Of a DNA stretch of 7,802 bases, positions 1-5,773 are shown piece after piece. This stretch comes from Candidatus Bathyarchaeota archaeon (lineage in GTDB: Archaea; Thermoproteota; Bathyarchaeia; RBG-16-48-13; GCA-020355125). The number at the start of each line of letters is the position of its first letter. Within the stretch, counting starts at the first letter, position 1. A program made the translations under genes and the position numbers. Under the pieces are notes generated by a model. It was not told where the DNA came from. It did no database searches and saw only the letters and a list, made by a program, of their open reading frames with translations. The DNA lies in assembly GCA_026014905.1 (NCBI GenBank), contig JAOZHK010000037.1, positions 1 through 7,802 of the forward strand. Direction: 5' to 3'.

Positions 1-230
1 CTCAAATTCATACGATCGACTTTCTGCGCCACTATCACGCCGAGTAATAACCCAAAAATCAAAGCCCCATTCAACGGATCTTGCGCTGCCAAGAGTCCAA
101 AAGAGCCTGCAGTTAGGATCGCAGAGAAATATGCCGGAAACTTGCGCCCAAGCTCACCCCAATGATCCGCAAGTTTTAACATGACGCCGCTCACGCTGAA
201 GATGAGAAGTTGCAGCTCAATGGATACCAC
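1..230 (-). CDS. Partial membrane protein, N-terminal part
   Basis: The frame is open from a GTG at 230 to the window edge, so the C-terminus is missing (about 76 residues are visible). The translation is hydrophobic, with probable membrane segments near residues 4-18, 33-48 and 53-68, separated by a short charged stretch (KLADHWGELGRK). The start is inferred. GTG at 230 lies 28 nt downstream of the centre of a TATA-like box and has no good Shine-Dalgarno, so a leaderless or nearly leaderless message fits. In-frame GTG codons at 242 and 245 are alternatives. I do not recognise the family. It reads away from the membrane-anchored gene at 359-853, after a gap of about 130 nt. Confidence 0.6.
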   Translation of the reverse strand, partial: MVSIELQLLIFSVSGVMLKLADHWGELGRKFPAYFSAILTAGSFGLLAAQDPLNGALIFGLLLGVIVAQKVDRMNL

Positions 231-255
231 GATCGTATGCACCACTCCATATTTG

Positions 256-262
256 TATAAAC
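256..262 (-). promoter_or_regulatory. TATA-like box for the partial membrane protein
   Basis: On the minus strand this reads GTTTATA within an AT-rich stretch. Its centre is 28 nt before the GTG at 230, about where an archaeal TATA box stands relative to the first base of a leaderless message. This is a position and composition argument only. Confidence 0.4.
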
Positions 263-358
263 GTTAATAGATACTTGAAGAAACTGAGGGCAACAAGGTC
301 AGATGGATGATACCCAAATCCGCACACGTTGAGCTGTCCAAAGTGGCCAGATCACATA

Positions 359-853
359 CTAGTTAAAGGTAACCGTAATCGAGATGACTCTCTTATTGGA
401 TAGTGAGGCGACATTGTCGTCAATCGAATACACCAGTACCGTGATGAGTTTTTCTTCTTCTTGTCCCATAGGTTGCGGACCTTGGACGGTGATAGGGATC
501 GTGGTTTTTTTATCGAGGACACCTTTCGTGGGATGAATGAGGGTATAATTGTTCGGATTAGTTTGGATATTCGTCATTTGCTCCCCAGTTAATGGATTAT
601 AAAACACAAAATCCTCAGCGGTATACATAATTCGTAATTCAAAAACTTTCGAAGTATCAGCGGTATTTTCGATTTCGACTGTCAGAGTCGTATTTTCTCC
701 CATTTTGATTCTATCATTTTCAAGAGTGAGATTAGAGATGCTTAAGCCTTCAGGAGAAGGCGTTTCAAGACCTCCCAAGCTTGAAATGACAATGACCGCA
801 GCGATGATGGCGATAATGATGATGATGAGGGGATTCCGTAATTGCGACGCCAT
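359..853 (-). CDS. Membrane-anchored protein with an extracytoplasmic beta-sandwich-like domain
   Basis: A 164 aa protein. The short start MASQLRN is followed by one very hydrophobic segment (residues about 8-27, rich in Ile, Ala and Val). It has no clear signal-peptidase site, so it is probably an uncleaved anchor. From about residue 37 the chain alternates polar and hydrophobic residues in beta-strand style (SISNLTLENDRIKMGEN, TLTVEIENTAD, KLITVLVYSI, RVISITVTFN). This is the look of Ig-like or CARDB-type domains in archaeal surface proteins; that assignment is inference. Most of the chain would lie outside the cell. The ATG at 853 is preceded by GGAGG with a 7-nt spacer, the clearest Shine-Dalgarno in the window. 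The gene lies 93 nt downstream of the PDCD5-family gene on the same strand and could share its transcript. No catalytic motif is visible. Confidence 0.75.
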   Translation of the reverse strand: MASQLRNPLIIIIIAIIAAVIVISSLGGLETPSPEGLSISNLTLENDRIKMGENTTLTVEIENTADTSKVFELRIMYTAEDFVFYNPLTGEQMTNIQTNPNNYTLIHPTKGVLDKKTTIPITVQGPQPMGQEEEKLITVLVYSIDDNVASLSNKRVISITVTFN

Positions 854-946
854 AGTTTATCCTCCATGCGCTATCTGAATATTCCTTTACATATGTAGGG
901 TTTCCTGCTTTTATCTTTTAATACGTGCGCGTGATTTGACAGGGCG

Positions 947-1354
947 TTAATCACGGAGTTTGTCGGCGATGGATTTAAGCTCGCCACTTTCATAAATCCG
1001 GATTTTCGTATTGAGGCGGACTCGAACACCGAGGCGGCGAAAGAACCAGAAGAGTTGTTCGCCAGTAATTTGGTTTCGGAGCCGCCCGGAATTGATGAGT
1101 TTAACCAATGCTCCCTCGAGTTCTTTGGTAACTTGTGGATATTGGGCCATCGCAGCATTCCAGACTTCCCAAGCGCGTCCGACAAAGACTTGTCGTAACA
1201 CGTCTATAGGCTGTGGTGGCGGGGGAGCAGGGGTACTCGGCACATCAGCTTCCTCTTCTTTTTTCTCCGCCTCCATTTTCTCGATGAGGAGTCGGCGTTT
1301 TAAAAGCTGGAGTTTCCGCCGCTTCAACAGCTCAATTTGGGGGTCATCAGACAT
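947..1354 (-). CDS. PDCD5-family DNA-binding protein
   Basis: A 135 aa protein resembling the archaeal PDCD5 (TFAR19) family of small, basic, helical DNA-binding proteins. It opens with a charged helix (residues about 6-36, ELLKRRKLQLLKRRLLIEKMEAEKK). A Pro-rich linker (about 38-50) follows, then the family's helical core (about 51-108), which includes the typical run LVKLINSGRLRNQITGEQL at 83-101. A basic tail with TKIRIYESG ends it. The order and the G-R/K-I-T-x-E-Q-L type motif fit the family. Members are usually about 110-120 aa; the linker makes this one longer. I chose ATG 1354 because GGAG lies 8 nt upstream and the protein then begins in family style (MSDDPQ). The frame is open upstream to 1474, but those 40 codons look unlike the family. 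The membrane-anchored gene follows 93 nt downstream. Confidence 0.82.
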   Translation of the reverse strand: MSDDPQIELLKRRKLQLLKRRLLIEKMEAEKKEEEADVPSTPAPPPPQPIDVLRQVFVGRAWEVWNAAMAQYPQVTKELEGALVKLINSGRLRNQITGEQLFWFFRRLGVRVRLNTKIRIYESGELKSIADKLRD

Positions 1355-1532
1355 CGTGACGTCTCCTATAGCATATGCAATTTCATCTTCACGAATAAGC
1401 CTTTCGTTACTGCGTCCTGTACAGCAGGATGCGTAAGCGGAGATGAAGCGATGGATCGAGATGGTTGAGATCATCTAGCAATAGAGGTGAGGTTGTGTCG
1501 ACTCCATCGCTCACAACACAGATGCCCGAGAA

Positions 1533-1560
1533 CATATATAAATATAAAGTATATAATACG
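1533..1560. promoter_or_regulatory. TATA-like cluster upstream of the PDCD5-family gene
   Basis: A 28-nt stretch almost purely A and T with three overlapping TATA-like words (CATATATAAATATAAAG followed by TATATAATA). It could bind TBP in either direction. If it drives the PDCD5-family gene, the leader would be about 150-180 nt, long for an archaeon, so the true promoter may lie closer, for example around CATATGCTATA near 1366-1377. Confidence 0.35.
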
Positions 1561-1886
1561 TACTTTAATATCGCATAGCATCCGTACGCGACCCTGAAAT
1601 CTTGACATATTCAACCATCTTTTCCACGCGCTAAGACAGTAGCAGAGAACTTGTCTATATAAGCGAATCATCTGAATGATAATACGCCCAACAGTCCTAG
1701 AGATATCTCCAAAAGACGCTTTGCTATCATTCATGGATTTAAGAATGCTAATGCCTTTATTCAAAAAGAGCGGAATTGCTAGTAGAATGTTATAAACTTC
1801 TAAAACTTGGCGTAGACCATTATTCTTTGCCCGCAATCACGTTGATCTGCTCTGCATGCATAAATCCCTGAACGAGCCTCACCTCT

Positions 1887-1893
1887 TATATAA
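1887..1893 (+). promoter_or_regulatory. TATA-like box upstream of the DUF2153-like gene
   Basis: TATATAA follows GCCTCACCTCT, and a GA-rich stretch lies downstream. Transcription starting about 26 nt later would give a leader of roughly 70 nt before the ATG at 1987. Confidence 0.4.
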
Positions 1894-1986
1894 TGAAGAG
1901 AGAGTCAAAAAATCTTTCCCGACGGGTGGCATGGTACAGATCCGTGAGGGCACCCCATCTTCGTCCTAGTTAGCTGGCGATCCTTT

Positions 1987-2343
1987 ATGGTCGAACATTG
2001 GATTCACCAAAGTGAAACCATCCTTAAGAAAATTGAAACCTTCCTCGAGCAGAAACCAAAAGATCGTTTAGAGCGAATTACCGAGATTCTCTTTACCCTC
2101 AACGTTCTCGATATGAGCCTGCATGGATGGCGTGGTTGGATTCAGAACTTGAATTTCATGTCCTATTTCTCCGATGAAGATTTGGAACACATGGAGGAGG
2201 GTATTCTGCGGTTAACGCAGGCATTCGTGGAATACGATATTGAGATTACCACGAAGCATCAAGCAAAGATTCCGCAAGCATTGATCGCCGAACGCGACCG
2301 AACAACACCCGCGACAACCCAGCGCACCAGCCTGTATGTGTAA
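1987..2343 (+). CDS. DUF2153-like conserved archaeal protein
   Basis: A 118 aa soluble, mostly helical protein without membrane segments or catalytic motifs. Pattern and length resemble the archaeal family of unknown function DUF2153. It has an N-terminal amphipathic helix (WIHQSETILKKIETFLEQ), a D-R-L-E-R-I helix at about residues 27-32, the motif LHGWRGWIQN (about 45-54), then FSDEDLEHMEEGILRLTQAFVEYDIEITTKHQAKI (split here by position: about 61-95), which ends the core. The last 20 or so residues are Thr- and Arg-rich and probably disordered. The assignment is from memory of the family's look. Translation probably starts at ATG 1987. The preceding bases (GCGATCCTTT) give only a poor Shine-Dalgarno. 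It is the first plus-strand gene before the two small genes and the beta-CASP nuclease. Confidence 0.7.
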   Translation: MVEHWIHQSETILKKIETFLEQKPKDRLERITEILFTLNVLDMSLHGWRGWIQNLNFMSYFSDEDLEHMEEGILRLTQAFVEYDIEITTKHQAKIPQALIAERDRTTPATTQRTSLYV

Positions 2344-2350
2344 CCCCACC

Positions 2351-2383
2351 ATTCAGGGAATCAGTTACCCATTCATCCTGAAT
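2351..2383 (+). terminator. Inverted repeat after the DUF2153-like gene, possible terminator
   Basis: ATTCAGG (2351-2357) pairs perfectly with CCTGAAT (2377-2383). Inside it GAAT (2358-2361) pairs with ATTC (2371-2374), leaving a 2-nt bulge and a 9-nt loop. It starts 8 nt after the stop codon and is followed by T-rich sequence (TTTGTTATCGTATTTATG). The position suits transcript-end formation or 3' stabilisation; which of these is inference. Confidence 0.4.
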
Positions 2384-2524
2384 TTGTTATCGTATTTATG
2401 TTAAAAAAGGCAGGACATGTTCTCTTGTATACATATTGTAAACACATGCATACTTCTCACTAACCCCTCGTTCTGTCGATGAGGTTTTGAGCTATTACTG
2501 GGTTATAGAGTAGATATACCAAGG

Positions 2525-2644
2525 ATGAAGAGAATGCCAGTCACAAAAGTCATCTCTACGCTCGCGTTATCCGCGATCACGCTGGCTTCCATTTACTTTG
2601 CCGTCTTTGCCCTCTCCATCTTTCTCGGTATTTCTCCTGTGTAG
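2525..2644 (+). CDS. Small single-pass membrane peptide
   Basis: An open frame of 39 codons from ATG 2525, or 36 from the in-frame ATG at 2534. Its translation is a short basic start (MKRMPVTK) and one long hydrophobic segment (residues about 9-36, rich in Ala, Leu, Ile, Ser and Phe) ending in GISPV. That is a typical small membrane protein with an N-in arrangement by the positive-inside rule. A TATA-like TTATAG at 2504-2509 sits about 27 nt before ATG 2534, so the second start on a leaderless message is as likely as the first. There is no strong Shine-Dalgarno. The next small gene begins about 45 nt later. The function is unknown; a random frame would seldom give such a clean topology. Confidence 0.5.
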   Translation: MKRMPVTKVISTLALSAITLASIYFAVFALSIFLGISPV

Positions 2645-2688
2645 CGAACCTTGAAGACTATGAGTAGATATGCTCGTTTAACTTGGTG

Positions 2689-2850
2689 ATGATTTTGCCG
2701 TCGAATAAAATCACGATTGAGGCTCGAGATCGAACGGGGAACAAGATTGCGGTCTCGCTGCAGGGGCGGTTAAGAAAGCAGAAAGTTCTGCAACTTCTTG
2801 ACCTCATTGAACTCTTAGGCGGCGTTTCCTCCTCCGTCGCCTCCTCTTAA
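2689..2850 (+). CDS. Small conserved-looking archaeal protein, 53 aa
   Basis: A 53-codon frame from ATG 2689; in-frame TTG 2683 and GTG 2686 just before it are alternative starts. The translation looks genuinely coded. A strand-turn-strand segment (KITIEARDRTGNKIAVSLQG, residues about 7-26) leads to a basic helix (LRKQKVLQLLDLIELLGG, about 28-45) and a Ser-rich tail. Small archaeal proteins with the pattern I-E-x-x-D-x-x-G-N-K-I, then a helix ending L-L-D-x-x-E-L-L-G-G, are familiar to me, but I know no name or function. The TTGGTG just before the ATG is too close to be a useful Shine-Dalgarno, so the message may be leaderless. The beta-CASP nuclease starts about 125 nt downstream on the same strand. 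Confidence 0.68.
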   Translation: MILPSNKITIEARDRTGNKIAVSLQGRLRKQKVLQLLDLIELLGGVSSSVASS

Positions 2851-2913
2851 CCGTACTTCCCTCTCATTACTCTGTTTTCATTCGTGATTACGTGTGTGTA
2901 TATGTGCTGAACC

Positions 2914-2937
2914 ACCTGAGTTCGGATCCGTTCAGGT
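2914..2937. repeat. Imperfect palindrome in the beta-CASP leader
   Basis: ACCTGA (2914-2919) and TCAGGT (2932-2937) are perfect inverted arms around the 8-bp palindrome CGGATCCG (2923-2930). The site ends 39 nt before the preferred start codon of the nuclease gene, so it could be an operator or a leader hairpin. The hairpin at 2351-2383 uses a related arm (ATTCAGG and CCTGAAT). Confidence 0.4.
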
Positions 2938-2976
2938 CGCAAGGTATTTGTGACTTCAGTTCTTTGAGGTATGAGG

Positions 2977-4350
2977 ATGACTAAAATAGTGTTTCACGGA
3001 GGTGTGAATGAGATTGGTGGTAATAAGATTCTGGTCCGGGATCAGGACGTCGCGTTGTTCTTCGATTTCGGGCACTCCTTCTCGTATGGCAATCAATTCT
3101 TTGTGAATTGGCTAAGGCCACGACGAGTATATGGCGTTCGCGATTATTTCGAGTTCAATTTGTTGCCATCGATTGAAGGATTATATCGAGACGAATATCT
3201 GTCCCAGACGTCCCTTCCTTATACTACTCCAAAGTTCAAGGGGGTCTTTCTGTCGCATGCCCATTTTGATCACGTCGGACAGCTTGGATTTCTGGATCCG
3301 AGGATTCCGATCTATTGTGGATCGTGTACAAAGCTCTTCATGGAGTCTCAGGAGGCGTCTACGCCCTTTTCGTTTGGCCTTCACGAGTATCGCACCTTTC
3401 GTACAGGAGATACACTCACATTGGACGGGCTTCAGGTTGAGCCCATCCATGTCGATCACTCGATACCGGGGGCTTATGGCTTCCTCATTCACACGTCTCA
3501 AGGGACGATTGTGTATACAGGGGATCTTCGTGCTCATGGCCCAAAACCTGACATGACGCAGGAGTTTATCGAACGTGCGGTGGCGAGTGATCCGATTGCA
3601 TTAATCACTGAAGGCACCCGGATGCTCGATGTGGATTCGCGCATCAATTATTCTGAAGAAGAGGTGAAACAGCGTTGCCATAAGATCATCTCGGAGACCG
3701 AGAAGATCGTGTGTGTCACTCATTACGGGCGCGACATGGATCGCTTTCGCACTATGTATGAGGTGACGCAAGCGAGCGGACGTCAGATTGTAATCTCGAC
3801 GCGACTCGCACATCTCCTCTTTATGCTGCGACATGATGAACAGCTCGACCTCCCGAATCCTCTTACTGATGATACTATTCTAGTCTATTACCGACGTAAA
3901 CACACAGGAACTTACGCGGAGACGGACTATTATCGCTGGGAGCGCGGGTTCATGGATAAACTGGTTACCGGTCAATACGTGCAACACCATCAAAATGATC
4001 TTGTGATGGATCTTGGTTTCTATCAGTTTGGAGAACTCATCGATATCCAGCCGCAGCGAGGAAGCTCTTTCATTCACAGTATGAGTGAACCCTTCAGCGA
4101 AGAAGATATTGAAGATCAAGTCATGCATAACTGGCTTCAACATTTCGGGATCACATTTCATCAACTCCATGCCTCGGGGCATCTTAACCGACAAGAGTTA
4201 ACAGCTATGATTACCCAAATCCGTCCCGATCGAGTGTTTCCAATACATACGGAACAGCCGCACCTCTTCCAAACCTTGCCTTTCTCTGTGACAACTGTTC
4301 AGCAGGGACACACTTATCCTCTAGGAACCCCGAGGACCGCGACAACATAA
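2977..4350 (+). CDS. RNase J-like beta-CASP metallo-beta-lactamase nuclease
   Basis: A 457 aa member of the metallo-beta-lactamase superfamily with a beta-CASP domain, the RNase J and CPSF-type nucleases of RNA processing and decay. Visible motifs: GGVNEIGGNK (8-17); the zinc motif HAHFDH (His94, His96, Asp98, His99); His161 in VDHS; Asp183 in YTGDLRAHG; acidic Glu212 in TEGTR at the start of the beta-CASP part; His398 and His402 in HASGH; His424 in FPIHTE. All metal and catalytic positions expected for an active enzyme appear present. The expected role is cytoplasmic RNA cleavage or 5'-3' trimming; this is family knowledge. Residues about 33-88 form a longer than usual link between the first strand and the zinc motif. 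I prefer ATG 2977 over ATG 2971, because GAGGT at 2966-2970 leaves a normal 6-nt spacer only for the former. The gene converges with the Lrp-type gene after 19 nt. Confidence 0.88.
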   Translation: MTKIVFHGGVNEIGGNKILVRDQDVALFFDFGHSFSYGNQFFVNWLRPRRVYGVRDYFEFNLLPSIEGLYRDEYLSQTSLPYTTPKFKGVFLSHAHFDHVGQLGFLDPRIPIYCGSCTKLFMESQEASTPFSFGLHEYRTFRTGDTLTLDGLQVEPIHVDHSIPGAYGFLIHTSQGTIVYTGDLRAHGPKPDMTQEFIERAVASDPIALITEGTRMLDVDSRINYSEEEVKQRCHKIISETEKIVCVTHYGRDMDRFRTMYEVTQASGRQIVISTRLAHLLFMLRHDEQLDLPNPLTDDTILVYYRRKHTGTYAETDYYRWERGFMDKLVTGQYVQHHQNDLVMDLGFYQFGELIDIQPQRGSSFIHSMSEPFSEEDIEDQVMHNWLQHFGITFHQLHASGHLNRQELTAMITQIRPDRVFPIHTEQPHLFQTLPFSVTTVQQGHTYPLGTPRTATT

Positions 4351-4357
4351 AAGAAAA
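4347..4357 (-). terminator. T-rich tract after the Lrp-type gene
   Basis: On the minus strand this reads TTTTCTTTTAT and starts 12 nt after the stop codon of the Lrp-type gene. Oligo-T tracts without a hairpin end transcription in archaea. It overlaps the last codons of the convergent nuclease gene. Confidence 0.4.
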
Positions 4358-4369
4358 CGGGTGGATTAC

Positions 4370-4603
4370 TTATCCAGCGATTAACGTCATTGTCCGGACG
4401 ATTCCCGTGACTTGACGTAATTTCGTGATCGCTGCATCCAGGGATCGAAGATCCGGGGCTTCAATGGTAGTCACAATATCGAATTCACCATAGACCACCT
4501 CAGCCGATACGACAGCGTCCATCGACTGCAAGGTCTCTGCAACTTGATGTTCGAGTCCCACTTGCGTCACGCATAACAGATAGGCTTCGATATTCTTGGC
4601 CAT
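4370..4603 (-). CDS. Stand-alone Lrp/AsnC ligand-binding (RAM) domain protein
   Basis: A 77 aa protein made only of the ligand-binding and assembly domain of Lrp/AsnC regulators, without the helix-turn-helix. The fold pattern is clear: strand AYLLCVTQVG, helix LEHQVAETLQSMDAV, strand SAEVVYGEFDIVTTIEA with the family's G-E/D-x-D-x-V-x-x-x-x-A run, helix DLRSLDAAITKLRQ, and strand GIVRTMTLIA. Such small proteins assemble into dimers and larger rings, and can bind amino acids or modulate full-length Lrp-type regulators; they cannot bind DNA alone. The ligand cannot be read from the sequence. GAGGCGA 4 nt before ATG 4603 is a good Shine-Dalgarno, which supports the start. It lies 63 nt downstream of FEN1 on the same strand, probably in one transcript. 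Confidence 0.87.
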   Translation of the reverse strand: MAKNIEAYLLCVTQVGLEHQVAETLQSMDAVVSAEVVYGEFDIVTTIEAPDLRSLDAAITKLRQVTGIVRTMTLIAG

Positions 4604-4615
4604 ATGCTCGCCTCG

Positions 4616-4637
4616 AGCACCTTCTCGTTCTGGTGCT
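4616..4637. repeat. Inverted repeat in the leader of the Lrp-type gene
   Basis: AGCACC (4616-4621) and GGTGCT (4632-4637) are perfect 6-bp arms around 10 nt, directly before the Shine-Dalgarno of the Lrp-type gene. The left arm and its flank (TCGAGCAC) match the left arm of the palindrome at 5782-5803. The repeat could be an operator or an RNA hairpin that tunes translation. Confidence 0.4.
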
Positions 4638-4666
4638 ATTTTAACCTTTGGACAACTGGTTGGTTT

Positions 4667-5722
4667 CTATTCGTCGGTGGATACCTCGGTTTGTGGCCAC
4701 CAGTCGAGAAGTTTTCGTTGCGTTCGACGAGTATACACGGTTTTCATCCGGGTGATGGCGGTCGATACGCGCTGCATGGAAAATGCGCGATCATCCACGA
4801 GAAAGTGGCGGAGAGCGGCTTCCTGCAATCCATGATACTCAAGTACGTAATCTGCTGTCACCGGAGGGTGAAGAAAGAACTGTCGAATCGTGTTACAGCG
4901 GTGGAGATCCAGCTTGGCTTGTAAATCTCCAGGTAACTGTTCCAGCGCGCCATACTGTCGGATCGCTTTCAGCGCGCGTTTAGGACCAATACCCTTGATG
5001 CCGGGGTTAAAATCCGTGCCAATCAATAAAGCGACATCGATCAATTGGCGATGAGTCAGCTGCCACGTCGCAAGGCACTCTGCTAAGTCAATGAGTTCTG
5101 GATGAAGGGGACGGCTTCGGCGTTGACTCGGGAGATATTCCTGACCCGTTAAGGTTAAAAACCGGAGAAGGCGCGGGGCACCAAAGAGCAAAGTATCATA
5201 GTCTTTACTACTTGCCGCCCACACCTCTCTGGTTTGGGCCAGGAAGGCGCATTGCGCCTCAGCTTCGCTGGGTGCTTGAATCCACGGGATACCTAAGAGC
5301 TGTAACAGCTGTTGGGCATCTGCAATCATGGGTGCGGTGAGGCGGCTCGTCATCATCGCCTTAGAAAAGGCAGAGGTATAATCCCCGCGAGCGCGCGCTG
5401 CGTGCCACGCCTGTTCTGCCTGTTGGCGTTGGGCGCGGCGTTTCTGAAGTTCTGCCTGTTTCAAGACCGGTGGAGCGCCGTCGAACACGAAGACGATGTG
5501 GAGCGCGTAATCGTGAATCAACCGCGTAGTGCGAAAGAGAAGGCCAGCCAGATGGGAGGTGACGCGACCTTGCTGATCGTGCAGGGGGGTTCCATCCGAG
5601 GAGCGGAGTAAGGCAAGAAATTGATAGAGATAATTATTGGCATCCACTGCCAACCGCTGTCCACGGAGATCATCTAGCGTGAGGATGGTCTTCACAATGA
5701 TGGGCGTGAGATAGACTCCCAT
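4667..5722 (-). CDS. fen: Flap endonuclease 1 (FEN1)
   Basis: A 351 aa structure-specific 5' nuclease that removes 5' flaps during Okazaki fragment maturation and repair. The length is typical. The XPG N-terminal region (about 1-100) carries VDANNYLYQF with Asp27 and VFDGAPP with Asp81. The XPG internal region carries QAPSEAEAQ with Glu153 and Glu155, and SKDYDTLLFG with Asp174 and Asp176. The helix-hairpin-helix region carries GTDFNPGIKGIGPKRAL with Asp237. All metal-binding acidic residues are therefore present. The C-terminus has a PCNA-interacting motif, QRKLLDWW (335-342), with Trp-Trp in place of the usual aromatic pair. I chose ATG 5722 rather than GTG 5731 because FEN1 proteins start Met-Gly and that glycine lies at the active site. 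The Shine-Dalgarno is weak (GTGAGTGA). The gene is 51 nt downstream of the cyclase-family gene and 63 nt before the Lrp-type gene. Confidence 0.94.
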   Translation of the reverse strand: MGVYLTPIIVKTILTLDDLRGQRLAVDANNYLYQFLALLRSSDGTPLHDQQGRVTSHLAGLLFRTTRLIHDYALHIVFVFDGAPPVLKQAELQKRRAQRQQAEQAWHAARARGDYTSAFSKAMMTSRLTAPMIADAQQLLQLLGIPWIQAPSEAEAQCAFLAQTREVWAASSKDYDTLLFGAPRLLRFLTLTGQEYLPSQRRSRPLHPELIDLAECLATWQLTHRQLIDVALLIGTDFNPGIKGIGPKRALKAIRQYGALEQLPGDLQAKLDLHRCNTIRQFFLHPPVTADYVLEYHGLQEAALRHFLVDDRAFSMQRVSTAITRMKTVYTRRTQRKLLDWWPQTEVSTDE

Positions 5723-5773
5723 TTCACTCACTGGTTCGTATGAGTTCCTTATGATTCGCGCGCATGAATAGCA

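Larger units (their letters stand above)
1355..1986. other. Gene-poor AT-rich interval between divergent genes
   Basis: This interval separates the start of the PDCD5-family gene (minus) from the DUF2153-like gene (plus). It contains TATA-like clusters near 1533-1560 and 1887-1893. A minus-strand open frame at 1471-1836 (121 codons from a TTG) runs straight through the first cluster. It has an AT-rich third codon position unlike its neighbours, no Shine-Dalgarno, and a Cys- and Ile-rich translation resembling no family I know. I treat it as probably non-coding, although a lineage-specific or decayed gene is possible. I see no tRNA or rRNA here and no box C/D RNA I could defend. Confidence 0.5.
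2344..2970. other. Long interval holding two small genes
   Basis: About 630 nt separate the DUF2153-like gene from the beta-CASP nuclease. The interval contains the hairpin at 2351-2383, an AT-rich stretch at 2384-2450, a weak TATA-like TTATAG at 2504-2509, the small genes at 2525-2644 and 2689-2850, and an imperfect palindrome at 2914-2937. The rest shows nothing I can name. Confidence 0.6.

Noticed and set aside
1483..1886. AGAGGTGAGG (1483-1492) and CCTCACCTCT (1877-1886) as terminal inverted repeats of a 404-bp mobile element.
   Set aside because: About three 10-bp inverted pairs within 400 bp are expected by chance in a window this size. There is no target-site duplication and no transposase, and the word resembles a Shine-Dalgarno.
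2416..2428. The 13-mer CATGTTCTCTTGT, found again on the minus strand at 7365-7377.
   Set aside because: One shared 13-mer on either strand is near chance expectation for 7.8 kb, and the surroundings do not match.
2459..2490. AACCCCTC...GATGAGGTTTT as a hairpin terminator.
   Set aside because: Only four solid pairs (CCTC/GAGG) with an 11-nt loop; too weak.
3131..3556. Open frames overlapping the beta-CASP gene in other frames and on the other strand.
   Set aside because: They lie inside a gene with complete family motifs and have unnatural composition.
4783..4983. Plus-strand open frames across the FEN1 gene, including 5312-5611.
   Set aside because: FEN1 on the minus strand is complete with all catalytic residues. 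The plus frames are Arg-, Ser- and Gly-rich shadows.
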